Below are positions 48,926 to 59,765 of a stretch of 64,000 nucleotides of DNA, piece by piece. Every line of letters begins with the position of its first letter. The first letter of the stretch is position 1. Source of the stretch: Gonocerus acuteangulatus (taxonomy: Eukaryota; Arthropoda; Insecta; Hemiptera; Coreidae); the NCBI GenBank assembly GCA_946811695.1, contig OX328124.1:95255304-95319303 (forward strand), read 5' to 3'. The position numbers were made by a program, and so were the translations under genes. The notes beneath the pieces were generated by a model. It did not search any database, was not told where the DNA came from, and was given only the letters and a program-made list of their open reading frames with translations.

Positions 48926-49639
48926 AATATAGATTTTTTTAAAACAAAATCATATTGAGGTTTATTTAGCCGAATCCCAACCATTCCATCTTTACCTAAG
49001 TATTTTTCAATGTGACGATATCAATCGGAAAATAAGTACTTAAAACTTTAAAAGAAAAAAATATTTAAATTCGTTGTTTTATACGAATTTTGTGTTTGAT
49101 GTTTTCATGATTTCATTACAAGAGTTTCAAATGTCACTAGTGATAAGAACGGAAACGCGCAGAATGACGCAGTTTTATCGATTCGGAATTTTATTTTCTG
49201 AAGCAGGTCAAATTTAAACAGGTGGCTTTTAGATATTTAATAGAACATTGAACCAGTCACGGTTTAGTTACTATTCTATTCCCCTTGTAGCTACCGTGAT
49301 TCGCCTTATTTGGTATTTCTACAACCTATTCGCATAATTAACGTTACGCAATATGCTAATTCTAGGTTACTCGTTCGTTATTTATAGAAAAAAAGCTTAA
49401 CTTTGTTATTTACAATCCTTTATACGTATTCTTAGTTTTTTTTTCTTAGTATTTTTAAATTTTATATTGACATTAACTTATTGTTACACTTTTTTTCTTT
49501 TTTTGTGTTAATTTGAGGATTATTATCATCTTTAGACAACTTGCCTCATTTGCGACTGATTTCCGATGAATAAGAATAATATTATTTTGGCAGTAACATT
49601 CCGTTCAACCTGACTGTCTGTATTCTAATTTAGAAAAGA

Positions 49640-50140
49640 AATAGAATTCTCTTTTATGCAAGTTTTATCAGAAGTCATCAGAAAAATAGGATATCTAGAG
49701 AGTTTTTTCGTTTCAGAACCTTACCTCTATTGTTTTGTTTCATTAATAGCTGTTCCCCAGCTTGCTGCCAAGCTACACCTACTTTCTGCCTATGACACTA
49801 CTCGTATCAAGAACTACCTGTGTACCAAGTTACGTCAAAAGCGGTCAAACGGTGTGAATTTAAAGTTATTAGTAAAGCAGCCAGCAGAGGCCAGAAACAC
49901 AGCCAGTTAGGTCATATCAATGAAAGGAATCGTTTATAGATCTTATCAAAGGAAGAAATCTTTTGACCAAACTTGGAAATTTTACTATTTTGACCTAGCC
50001 CAAGATTTCCCTTATCAAGACCTACCTGTGTGCTAAGTTTGGTCAAAATCGGTCAAACGGTGTGGATTTATGTAAGGAACAAAGAGATAAACAGACTGGC
50101 TAACAGAAAGACGGAAAGGTGATTTTTATACATATAGATT
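49640..50140 (+). repeat. Interspersed repeat, GGTCAAACGGTGT type, copy 1
   Basis: Blocks such as ATCAAGACCTACCTGTGTGC, TTTGGTCAAAATCGGTCAAA, CGGTGTGGATTTATGTAAGG, ACAGACTGG and a close in GTGATTTTTATACATATAGA recur at 52880-53255. It contains internal near-repeats (49790 and 50010). Non-coding; resembles a retroelement 3' region but class is not established. Confidence 0.6.
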
Positions 50141-50495
50141 AAGTACAAGATTCTTTATACTGAGTGTTGTAATAAGGTCCTACTTATTTTTTTATTTAAA
50201 AAACGTGTTACAATTTATTTTATGGGCATTTATTTCAAAAGGGCAAAAAGTATTATACGTAATAAAATTGTACAGATGTGACTCATTATATACATATATA
50301 ACATAACTCATCCTTGACATCCGTAAATGTCTGCCCAATGGAACAATATGGATACCTCCAAACACTGACAGCCTTGCGAGCACAATACAGGATCTGGGAA
50401 CATTGTTACTGTCAATGTACCCCCATTATATACACCGAAATACTAACATCGAATGTACCTAATTATTGTCATTCCATATACAGCTCCGCAAATGC

Positions 50496-51604
50496 ACTAG
50501 TCGGAGAGCTGGCAACGCACTTTTCATGAAGTGTTTTATGCTCCCTGAAATTTTGCTATAATGTACCTCTTCGGTAGATACAGAAGGTAAGTATGTGTTT
50601 CCTGGACATACCTTGGAACACCAGGTACTGCGCATAGGGGAAAGGTGCAAAACAATATTGCCCGAAAAAAGTGTTTTATTCAGAAGCCAACTATGATTAC
50701 TGAAAAAAATTACAAATTAAGGCAATTTTAAAATTAATAATGAATAAGGCAGGCACTTTTAAGGGGGTTAAAATGTAAATTTAAAAAACAAACAAAGTAC
50801 CTAGTTTTTATTTTTAATATTAAATGAAGTGCTTTATTCAACCTGCGATATAAACAGCCTCTTCAATAAACATATTTGAAAATAATTGCAAAAAGGCAGA
50901 CACTTTTGTGGGGTTTAATTATCAGGAAATATAAAAATAAATGTTGCCGATGATAGTCTGCAATACACTGCGCGTAACCGTAAGAGTGCATGAGACAACC
51001 GCGCAGTGTTGGATATTCTCTGCGCTCTCATTAGTTCTTGCTCACATGATCTTGTACAGCTGTTCCGGTTTTAATGGCAGCGCAAATAAAACTCTCATTT
51101 AATATTAGAATAAAATTTTTTTTTTTTTTTTTTTACGTGTTATACCCCTTAAAAGTGTCTGCCATATTTATTATTCAATTTAAAATTGCCTTAATTTTAC
51201 ATTAAAGATAGTTGGCTTCTGAATAAAACTCTATTTTTGGGAAATATTTTTCTGTACCTTTCCCCTATGCACAGTACCTGATTTTCCAAGGTATGTCCAG
51301 GAAACACATATATATACCTTCTTATATATCCAAGATGTACATTATAGCAAAATTTCAAGATGCATAAAACACTTCATGAAAAGTGCGTTGCTGGCTCTCG
51401 GACAGTGTTGGGCATTATTCGAATAAATTATTATTCGAATGATTATTTAAATAAATTTTTAGTGAATGATGAATCATTCACTGAATTATCTTATTCACAC
51501 AGTACATCATGAATTATTCACAGAATTATTCGTTAGTCATTATTCATTATTCATCATTCGTTATTATTTATTTCTAGTTGGTATACTGATTAATCCTACT
51601 TAAG

Positions 51605-51639
<35 letters not shown>

Positions 51640-51862
51640 CCGGCTGCCAACATCATAATAAATCTATCATTATTCATTAAAATATGTTTATTCTGATTGA
51701 TCATTCGAATAATTTGTGAATAAAACCTAAACTTCATTCACAGAATAACGAATAATGAATAAAAGTAATTATTCTTCATTCATGAATAAAATAATACATT
51801 TATTCATTAATCTTTATTCATCATTCTGAATAATTTTTGCCCAACACTGCTCTCGGACTAAC
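50496..51862. mobile_element. Foldback element with about 280-bp arms
   Basis: The left arm (GAGAGCTGGCAACGCACTTT onward, 50506) pairs with the right arm ending GTGCGTTGCTGGCTCTCGGAC, through CTTTTCATGAAGTG, TTTCCTGGACATACCTTGG, AAGCCAACTATG and AAAGTG-TCTGCC. The spacer is about 350 bp. The right end is split by a hAT MITE; GACTAAC beyond it matches ACTAGTC at the left edge. No target duplication fixed. Confidence 0.75.
51403..51849. mobile_element. hAT-type MITE
   Basis: Inverted ends CAGTGTTGGGCA and TGCCCAACACTG with an 8-bp duplication CTCTCGGA (51395-51402 and 51850-51857), a strong hAT hallmark. The interior is a string of ATTCATTATTCGAATAAT-type palindromes with a TA microsatellite at 51609-51638. 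447 bp, non-coding. Confidence 0.92.
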
Positions 51863-52880
51863 TATAATATTCAGTGAAACGGGTTAGAATTCTAAACTCA
51901 TTTACTTGATGAATATTCACATCATTATTCAAGATTTTGTAAAAATACACTTGGCATATTCCAATATTTATTACGCACTGATTCCCTAATATCTCCTTAA
52001 TATTAGATTCTTAACTCATAATTCAGACCCACTTTCCGGACACTTGGCTGTAAACTTCTTCACATTCCTGAAACACTTACTTATATACCGCAGAAAAATA
52101 GAAATTTTTAAAAAATCTGACATTTTTCATTTTTGAATTGATATTGCGATTTTAATGAGATACTTGTGAACAATGGATTTCCTTTAGGCGTAAAGTAAAT
52201 TTAATGCTGATTTAAAATATGTAACGAAACTTTGAAAAAGAATGTGTACTTCCAGAGAAAATTCGTACTACAAAAACACAGCTTTTTCTAAAGAACCTTT
52301 AGAACGGCATACGCCTGGAACGGAGTGAGATAGAAAAGTGTGGTTGGCGGAGTTTAACTACGTTTGTAGTCTAGTTTCACCCCCTGGAGTATTGTCATTA
52401 ACTTGCGATACACCCTGTATAATAAAAATACTATATGCAGGTTTAACAGAGAGTAATAACAACGTTATAACCGGAGGCCCTGTGGCCGTGATTTTTATTG
52501 TAAATTTATCATTATAAACTCAAATTCAGGAACATAAATGTGCCTTGGGTCCACCCGACAAACCTATGTAATGTACTGTATAACATATTGTCTTCTTTTT
52601 CGTAAATGGCCACCGCGCATGCGCGAACGCCAGAGGACGCTCTTTTGTGGCACTTTTTTTCCAGTTTGGTCATCGCTAAAGCATATTTATGCTAATTAAT
52701 AATATAAAATCAGAAAAATTACTTTTTTATTTTTATTTTTGGCGAGCCAAACCTTTTATTGCTTATTACTAAACGGTTATTAAGTTTAATCTATCGGTTT
52801 AATCACCTTATATGCGATAAAGTAAAAATAAAATCTCTTGATAAATAAAATAATAAAAGATTTACTTGATACCTAGTTCT
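51863..52880. other. Intron-like DNA, nothing recognised
   Basis: No motif-bearing open frame. A short GC-richer patch at 52610-52650 (CACCGCGCATGCGCGAACGC) stands out but is not assignable. Confidence 0.4.
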
Positions 52881-53255
52881 CTATACCCAGTTACGAAAAT
52901 CGGTCAAACGATGTGACTTTGTTTTAATTCAAAAATGATACCGGCAGAGGTCAGCACAACAGCACTTCATCTAACAGCCGACAGAGGCCAGTAGTAGTCG
53001 ATTCAAAATGGCCGTCACAATCTGAATGGTTCAGTGTAGCCAATTTTTCTTGAACAAAACATTTGACCTTTTGACCAAATTTTGAAATTTGACTATTTTG
53101 ACCTAGCCTAGGAGATTTCTCGTATCAAGACCTACCTGTGTGCCTGCCTGTAAGTTTGGTCAATATCGGTCAAACGGTGTAGAATGGTATAAGGAACAAG
53201 CAAACAAATAAATAAATAAACAGACAGACACGTGATTTTTATATATAGAGATAAA
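52880..53255 (+). repeat. Interspersed repeat, GGTCAAACGGTGT type, copy 2
   Basis: Same blocks as 49640-50140; ends AAACAGACAGACACGTGATT, TTTATATATAGAGAT. Confidence 0.6.
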
Positions 53256-53259
53256 CAAA

Positions 53260-54100
53260 AGTAACGACAGATTTTCTGGATGGAAATCTATCAATTTCAA
53301 AAAAAGCCACAAGATTCAACATCCATGTCTATAAATCTGTAAGGAAGTAACTCCCGAAACCTCCGACACGGCCGAAATGTCAACGTACTTTTGACATTTT
53401 CCACGTTCCTAGAGGGTAGAGTACTCTATAATTCAATGTCTTGCCAGGATCAACGGAACCTCAGGGCAGTGACCTATAAAAAAATACCAATATCCTTCCC
53501 CCTCCACCGTGTTAGGGGATCTTCCCAATATCGAAATTGCCTTCTTCATACCTTTGTGTTCCCTAACTGCTGTGGCAAGGCCTGGCAAACTCATAATAGC
53601 GCGATTAATGATTCTATCTTATGCTTTTGGCTAATTTTTAAAATATGAAAATACAGCAAAGAAAATTTAAGGTTCTTCTGTAGAAATTATTTCCCATGAT
53701 TGACTAGGTTGATCCTAAAACGGTTTTGGAACAACAGATCAATCGTTGCTTTTCCACTGTTGTTTAGATGAGGGTTAGCCATAACTATAATTTCGTACAT
53801 ATTTATAGCAATGACGATATCTATCTATCATCGAATCGATGTTTGTACAATAAAATGAAGGAAATCTGTAAATCAAGCCCAGATGAAACTCTATTTTTGG
53901 AATATTAAACTGTTATTGTCGTATTCAGAATTAACGGAAACTGATTGATAAAGATTTATATACCCAGACGGAAGAAAGCAGCTGGGAACGAATGAATAAA
54001 AATTAATAACTCAGTAAAGCAAGCTATTTCCAAAGGCGAATAAAATACGAGGGCAAAAGTCACTCAATTGTTTCATCAAAAATGAATTTAAAGGTTTTGG
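53260..54100. other. Intron-like DNA, nothing recognised
   Basis: An 85-codon open frame at 53391-53648 has no recognisable motif and is not called as a gene. Confidence 0.4.
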
Positions 54101-54245
54101 GTAAGACTTTTAGCGCGGTTCCTCCCTCCCTCGTAGGGAGGAACCCCGCTTATAGGGTTGATACAATGAAACAATCCGGAAGTGCCGACTAGAAAATTTT
54201 GCGTTTCAGAACCTCTGGAAACCGAAAATGATGGTAGTTCAAATT

Positions 54246-54288
<43 letters not shown>

Positions 54289-55488
54289 CTGTTCGCTCAT
54301 TTCTGGCTTCCCTGATGGTCCGATTTTGATGAAATTTGGTGCAAAAATCCGTCGTCCAATTTGAAAGGTCAAGTTCGTTAACCAGCAAAATCCGCCCACT
54401 GGAAGATGGCATTTGGGGCGAAATTCGCGCAAAAAAAATCGTAACGCTTACGTTTTTGAGTTCATAAGCTTGTAAGTACTCTTTTTATAGGCTTCTTGGG
54501 CTAGGAAAACGAATGGAACCATTTTCAAGGCGATAGCTTTAACCGTTTTCGAGAAAATTGGAAAAATAATTTTTGAATACCGTTTTTGGTTTGGGTACTT
54601 AGAATTACGGAATTCAGTTGAAACATTATCTGCATGTTCTACTTTCATTAAAACTAATATGTTGAAAGTTTTGTTACGTTTGGAGTTAAGGAAGGGTTAG
54701 AATAAAATATTTTATGAACAGACAAGAAAAGTTTTGGGAACTTCGTATACTTTCATTAATATCTCGAACACGGTTGGGAAATCGTGGTAAGTGGATAGAA
54801 ACTATTTGAAAGCTTTCTAAATTCTCTACAAAAAATATTCTAAAACTATTTTTGATTAGGTTATGTCAATCGGAGAAATAAGTGCTTAAAACTTCAAATA
54901 CGTCTGTTTTGTTCTTAAGAACGGGTTTTTGTCGTTCTTTTTGTAATTTTTGTCTCTTTCCCTTTGTTTTTTATTGCTTTTTATTTTTGTAATTTCTTAT
55001 GTTGGGAAAATTTTGTGTGTAAAACAGGATATGAAAAATGAGACCAATTTTCTGTTGCTAGAAATAATGTAAATTTTGGGAACTTTCATTAATATCTCGA
55101 AAACGGTTGAAAATCTTGGTAAACGGAAGAATACCATTAGAAAGCTTATTAAATGCTGTACGTAAAAGGTTCTAATGAAAGTTTTGATTAGGCGATGACA
55201 ATCGGAGAAATAAGAGCTTAAAGCTTTAAAGTAATTGATTTCGCTTATTCGAACTGTTCTTTTTGTCTGTTTTTTATTCCTTGTTATTTTTTAATTGCTT
55301 ATAGTTGGATAATGTATTCGAAAATAAAACAGGTTCAGTAAAATAACAAAAACAATTTATTGTTAGAAATATAGAGTTCCAAGATTCCAAGACCTTGTAA
55401 CTAGCGGGAATGTTTCTAGTGATGCCGACCCTTCCAGGTAAGATTGTAAATCCTACCTTTCAAGAATGTTGGAACCAAAACAATAACT

Positions 55489-55647
55489 GTCGGGGTTCGG
55501 TCACTGCTACTTTTATCGTAAAAATGGTTTTATTGTGCCGACGTTTCGGCTTGAACTTCAAGCCTTCATCAGGGCTGTAAATACAAGTAGGACATATTTA
55601 ACACTAATATATGCACATATCTATGTAAATATACCTAACATATATAT

Positions 55648-55699
<52 letters not shown>

Positions 55700-55848
55700 G
55701 CATATACACATACACATATACACGCACACATATGTACATATATATGCCCACATACATACACATATGGGGTATGTATTATTAAGTAGCAGTGACCGAACCC
55801 GGACAATCCCTACCTTGCATCATCAACGGTCAACGATCTCCTCTTAAC
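55489..55848 (-). mobile_element. Element A copy 2
   Basis: Begins GTCGGGGTTCGGTCACTGC and ends CGGTCAACGATCTCCTCTTA, with flanking 12-mers AAAACAATAACT (55477-55488) and AAAATAATAACT (55849-55860) differing at one base. GCAGTGACCGAACCCGGACA near 55785-55804 is the inverted partner. The interior is a TA/CA microsatellite. One intact hammerhead-like motif on the minus strand. Confidence 0.75.
55535..55579 (-). ncRNA. Hammerhead-like ribozyme motif, element A copy 2
   Basis: Minus strand: CAGCC, CTGATGA (55566-55572), A, stem II GGCTTGAA/TTCAAGCC, GAAA (55544-55547), CGTC, GGCAC. Same as the motif at 6341-6379, including the GCC/GGC stem I. Confidence 0.55.
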
Positions 55849-56142
55849 AAAATAATAACTGCTTCTATTTTAATCTTTCGAAATTTGACTAGGGATAAGA
55901 ACGGAACCGCGCTAAGATGAGGCAGTTCCTGCGAGTCGGACTTTTTTGTTTCACAAAGTATTATTGAACCTTTATTCAAAACACAATTCAGAATACATCG
56001 TCCAATTAATACAGAATCACCTTCTTTTTTTTTTTGCTCGGGTGTGAATTTAATCACTGGGAGCATACAACGGAAGGATCCGGGTATAAATACCAGCTTT
56101 GCTAGTTAATTTGTCTAAAAAAATACATTGACTAACGGCGTA

Positions 56143-56270
56143 GGGTCACCCCATGGTCTAGTGGCTAACGCCTTGGATTCTCATGTGGGAGACGTAGGAT
56201 AGAGTCCAAGCTGCGGCAGAGATTTATCTTATTTCAGGATTCACCATTGTTGTCGGTGCGCCGTAAAAAA
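56143..56270 (+). mobile_element. tRNA-type SINE, family 1
   Basis: GTAGGGTCACCCCATGGTCT, AGTGGCTAACGCCTTGG, TAGAGTCCAAGC (weak B box), then GTCGGTGCGCCGTAAAAAA. Confidence 0.65.
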
Positions 56271-56321
56271 AAAATTAACTAAAGGCGAAAACCTGTGTTT
56301 ATACAAAAGGTCAAATAAATT

Positions 56322-56412
56322 TAAATCCTAGGACGGGTAACTTCGGAGAGCTATATTTTAAAATAACATCCTAGCCCGGCAAGTCAATTTTTCTAAAGAA
56401 CAGGGTTTAAAA
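56322..56412 (-). repeat. tRNA-type SINE, family 2, tail fragment
   Basis: AAATCCTAGGACGGGTAAC and CATCCTAGCCCGGCAAGTC mirror the family-2 tail; head absent. Confidence 0.4.
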
Positions 56413-57377
56413 AAATAGTGAATTTTGTAGGAAGAGAAAAAAATTCCGGCCATTGATTGATTATTTAGTCATTCGCAGAGAGCAGACAAAAGGAATTTTG
56501 CAACAACAAACAAAAAAACAATAAAATGTATAAAAGCAAATACTGGGCTTGAAGTTGTTAACACGTCCGCCATAGTGGTTCTGCATGTTTCTCTCTAATT
56601 CCCGAGTCTGAAGGCGTTAATTTGTTAAAAGCGCATCTTTATTCATGGATTCCTCATGCAATCCTTATTCAGAGGAGCTTCTAGGTCAGCCATTCATTTA
56701 GAGATACTCGGATATTTTCCTTCAACGCTCAAAGGCTATCTCTCACAACTTCAAATAAACTAACTCAAACACCTTGTAAAACAAAGACGTTGCGACATGA
56801 ATTTTTATCTTGTGTAAGAACAAAAATATTGCTGATAGAAAAATGTTGGTTACATAAAAAATGTATTTAATAAACATTATAAAATGCTATTTATGAGAAA
56901 CTTCTTTAAAAAAAAAAATCTAAACCTGTTGTGCGCGAAGGAATTTTAATAAGCTTCCACAGTTCTGTAAACTTCCACTTTTCCTCATTTCTCGCAATTT
57001 TTATAGCAACAAAAAAAAACTCGCAAAATTGACAAAATATTAAAACAGTATTTTTTTTTTTTTATAAATTCAATTAAATAATTATTGTTATTGGATGAAG
57101 TATTTTACACTGGAATTCAAACCATACCGGGGTTGTAAATATGGAATATATATTGCTTTAAATGCATGTTTTATTTGAATGGAAAGAACAATTTTAATAT
57201 TTAATCAATAAATTCAATAACTAGGACAGGAAAAATTAAAACTTCAGATAAATTAATAACTTATTTTATTATTTTAATATATTATTAATATTAAGACTTA
57301 ATTATTTCATTTTCATGTTTCACACTTACATGCAGCTTCTTCAGGAGGATACTAATATAAATACAAAGACTTTTAAA

Positions 57378-57539
57378 ATCAACTCTAGGGAAACCTTATA
57401 CCCCATCAACTCTAGGGAAACCTTATACCTTATCAACTCTAGGGAAACCTTATACCCCATCAACTCTAGGGAAACCTTATACCCCATCAACTCTAGGGAA
57501 ACCTTATACCCCATCAACTCTAGGGAAACCTTATACCCC
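57378..57539 (+). repeat. 27-bp minisatellite, six copies
   Basis: Unit ATCAACTCTAGGGAAACC followed by TTATACCCC. One copy has TTATACCTT. Because 27 is a multiple of three both strands stay open, giving repeated INSRETLYP on plus; there is no sign that it is translated. Confidence 0.95.
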
Positions 57540-57544
57540 ATCAA

Positions 57545-58850
57545 AAATGAGGGTAGTGTTCATCTGTAAGCCTTTTTATTTATAAGTGAATTCATGTGAA
57601 GAGGAGTCCTAGATTTCGTACCCCTGGATACATACATTTTACATTTTTCAAAATCTGGGCATGATGTCATTTAATTGTTGATTAATATTTTTTACGGTTA
57701 ATTTCTTATTGTTTAATAAAGTTGTATATTAATAAATAGAAAACAATTAAGATTTACAGATTTAAAATATTTACACGAGAAAGTAAAAAATAAATAAATT
57801 CTAAAATACACAAATGGACTTACATAGATTATACGATAACCTTAATTTTGTAACAGCAATTGTTAAAAAATGGGATTTAAAATCTACAAACTAATGTTCT
57901 GGGTTCATCAAAAACCCTTGGTCAGATTATATTATAAAAACAGAATATAATAATTAGCAATTTTCTAGATACTGAAAGCTATAGGGATATAAAACCTTTA
58001 TGTTACACAGGTGGGTATACATAATGAAATAATTTTCAAATCTTAAACTTCAGAAAAATTAATTTGACATGCTGTGATATGCCTGGTAGGTTATTAGGTT
58101 ATGGTACTTACACAGAAAGCAGAATAACTCAGTTCAAATCTCATGTTAGTGTTTCTAAAGGTAAAGATTTGAAAGAAAATGGACAGTTGCCATATTGCAA
58201 AACAAATTTAAAGCCAAAACTCAACACTAGAAGCCAAGAGAGCAAAGAAGCAAATAACTTGGATTAGTTAAATACGAGGTTTGAAATTAGTGCGTGAAAG
58301 TCAAGTCTCTCAAAGAGAAGAAATAGGTTAAGTTCTGGAAGTACCGAGTTTGTGGTTTGGACTTGGAACAAGTTATCGAAAACTCGGACCAGCCGCTGGA
58401 CTTGTAAACAAGGCTCTGTCTTGCTGATAAACTGCGCTCACCAGTTCTACTTTGTCTTGTCCTACAATCTCTTTGGGGGCATTTTATTTTTCTCCGCTCA
58501 ATCACATTCTGCTTTATGTTCTTTTGATGCCATTTTCACGAACCTTTTGTTTTCAGCACCAAAAGGCCAGCTATCTTTCGTTCATCTTGAATCAGATATA
58601 TATGACCTTTGTTTCCCTCTTCTCCCTTGTTTCATCCTTTTCTTCTGTTTCAGAATGTGAGAAAAACAAACTGATAATATCAAAGTTATATACTATGTTG
58701 TTCTCATTTTAATAGATGCTTCTCATTTTAATTTGTTTTAAGTGGTATGTTTGGAAATTAGAAGTCGTTAATAAGCTGTTGATAACAAGAGCACTCTACC
58801 TTCATAATATGCAAGTAATCTAAGGGGTTAGAACCGCCAGTAAATATACA
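57545..58850. other. Intron-like DNA, nothing recognised
   Basis: Open frames at 58064-58267 and 58352-58660 show no recognisable domain or splice context and are not called. Confidence 0.4.
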
Positions 58851-59200
58851 GTTGTCATACCTGTTGGTGGAGATCGTCGTCACTGGTATCGGTAAGAGTA
58901 TTGTGGGCGAGCGCTTTCGACGTAAGTACGTCTTTATCAAACCACAGCTGGGGTAGTACTGAGTCTGGTTTATAATGTCAGGGTATTTATATTAGGGGGA
59001 AGTAAGTTGTAGGAGCAGAAGGCACAGAGTAAAGTCAAACGAATTACCTGCACGACCCTCAGAAACGTAAAAAACTTATTAAGCCCTAATATAAATACCA
59101 TACTCGGTACTAGCTCAAAAAAAGTCGAAAGCGCTCCTCCACAGAACTCTCACCGATGCCAGTGACGAAGATTTCTACCAACAGGTGCATAATATGCGTT
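58851..59200. repeat. Inverted repeat with GTCGAAAGCGCT motif
   Basis: CTGTTGGTGGAGATCGTCGT (58861) pairs with its complement near 59160-59185, and GAGCGCTTTCGAC with GTCGAAAGCGCTC. The minus strand at 58909-58943 reads TTTGATAAA, hairpin GACGTA/TACGTC, GAAAGCGCTC: the same layout as elements A and B, but TTGATAA lacks two of the fixed hammerhead-box bases. Confidence 0.6.
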
Positions 59201-59756
59201 TTCTCAGAAGGTGAGGGAATAAAAAAGAAGAAGAAGACTGCGCAAACGTTTTTATATATCTTTACATATTCATCCGACCCTAAGATTTTAATTAGAATAC
59301 ACCAAATAATATCAACGCCATAGAAATGAAAGGAAAATGGAGGGAGATGTGCTGTTTTGGTAGCTTGCTTCGAATTTCAGTCATAGGCATCAGAGAAACA
59401 GATGTCATGTAAGACCAAGGTGAAAACAGTCAAGGAGGCTTTTTGAAGCATTAACTTGGATACGAGCGATGACTAATGACAGGTCATTTTGGTCAAAACT
59501 GTTTAAGAACGGTTATCATATGGTTTAAACGTTTAAAAATCGCGCCCGAAAATGTTACGGATGTTTAATGCCATCGCCCGCAATACAGCGTGGAAAACTA
59601 GCCTCTTCAAGGCTATTGACACTGATCAGCAATTTTCGGAATAATTTTTAATACAAATTCGGTCATTGAGCGCTTTATCTGAATACGAGTATTAGAATAT
59701 GTATAAAGGAAATGGTAAAATTTATATAATTCGAAATAAAATGTTCAAATAATGGG

Positions 59757-59765
59757 GCTTACCTT
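59757..59765 (-). other. 5' splice donor of the glypican exon
   Basis: Minus-strand sequence reads AAG|GTAAGC, a near-consensus donor. Translation past it runs into a stop after a few non-conserved residues, so the exon ends at 59763 on a codon boundary (phase 0). Confidence 0.88.

Larger units (their letters stand above)
48446..48995. mobile_element. Element B copy 2: inverted hammerhead-bearing element
   Basis: Flanked by a perfect 14-bp duplication CTAAGTATTTTTCA (48432-48445 and 48996-49009). The arms are inverted copies: TAAGTAAAGATGGAATGG on the left, CCATTCCATCTTTAC on the right, and CTCAATATGATTTTGTTTTA against its complement. Each arm carries one hammerhead-like motif. The centre holds a reversed piece of the 446-bp unit (48654-48797). 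Length 550 bp. Confidence 0.82.
47900..49190 (+). mobile_element. Helentron-like repeat, carries element B copy 2
   Basis: GGTGAAATTCGCACG, AAATCGCTTACG, AACAGACA, ATATCTCGAAAACTGTTG and the terminal block AAGAACGGAAACGCGCAGAA, GACGCAGTTTTATCG (near 49146-49180) follow family order. The element is interrupted at 48446-48995. Confidence 0.55.
54106..55947 (+). mobile_element. Helentron-like repeat, nearly complete copy
   Basis: 5' end: AGCGCGGTTCCTCCC with a hairpin partner GGGAGGAACCCCGC. 3' end: GGAACCGCGCT (subterminal inverted partner of AGCGCGGTTCC), then the small hairpin GCAG-TTC-CTGC and GAGTCGGACTTTTTTG. The interior has a TA microsatellite after CTAGAAAATTTTGCG and repeated ATATCTCGAA/CGGTTG blocks. 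Subterminal inverted repeats, a microsatellite core and no coding capacity resemble non-autonomous Helentrons (the DINE-1 type); this class is inference. It is interrupted by element A (55489-55848). Confidence 0.6.

Noticed and set aside
57311..57344. CTGAAGA...GAAACATG on the minus strand
   Set aside because: The boxes fit but the intervening AGCTGCATGTAAGTGT does not form a convincing stem; kept only as a doubtful relic in findings.
58352..58660. 102-codon open frame
   Set aside because: No recognised domain, low-complexity hydrophobic translation, no splice or start context.
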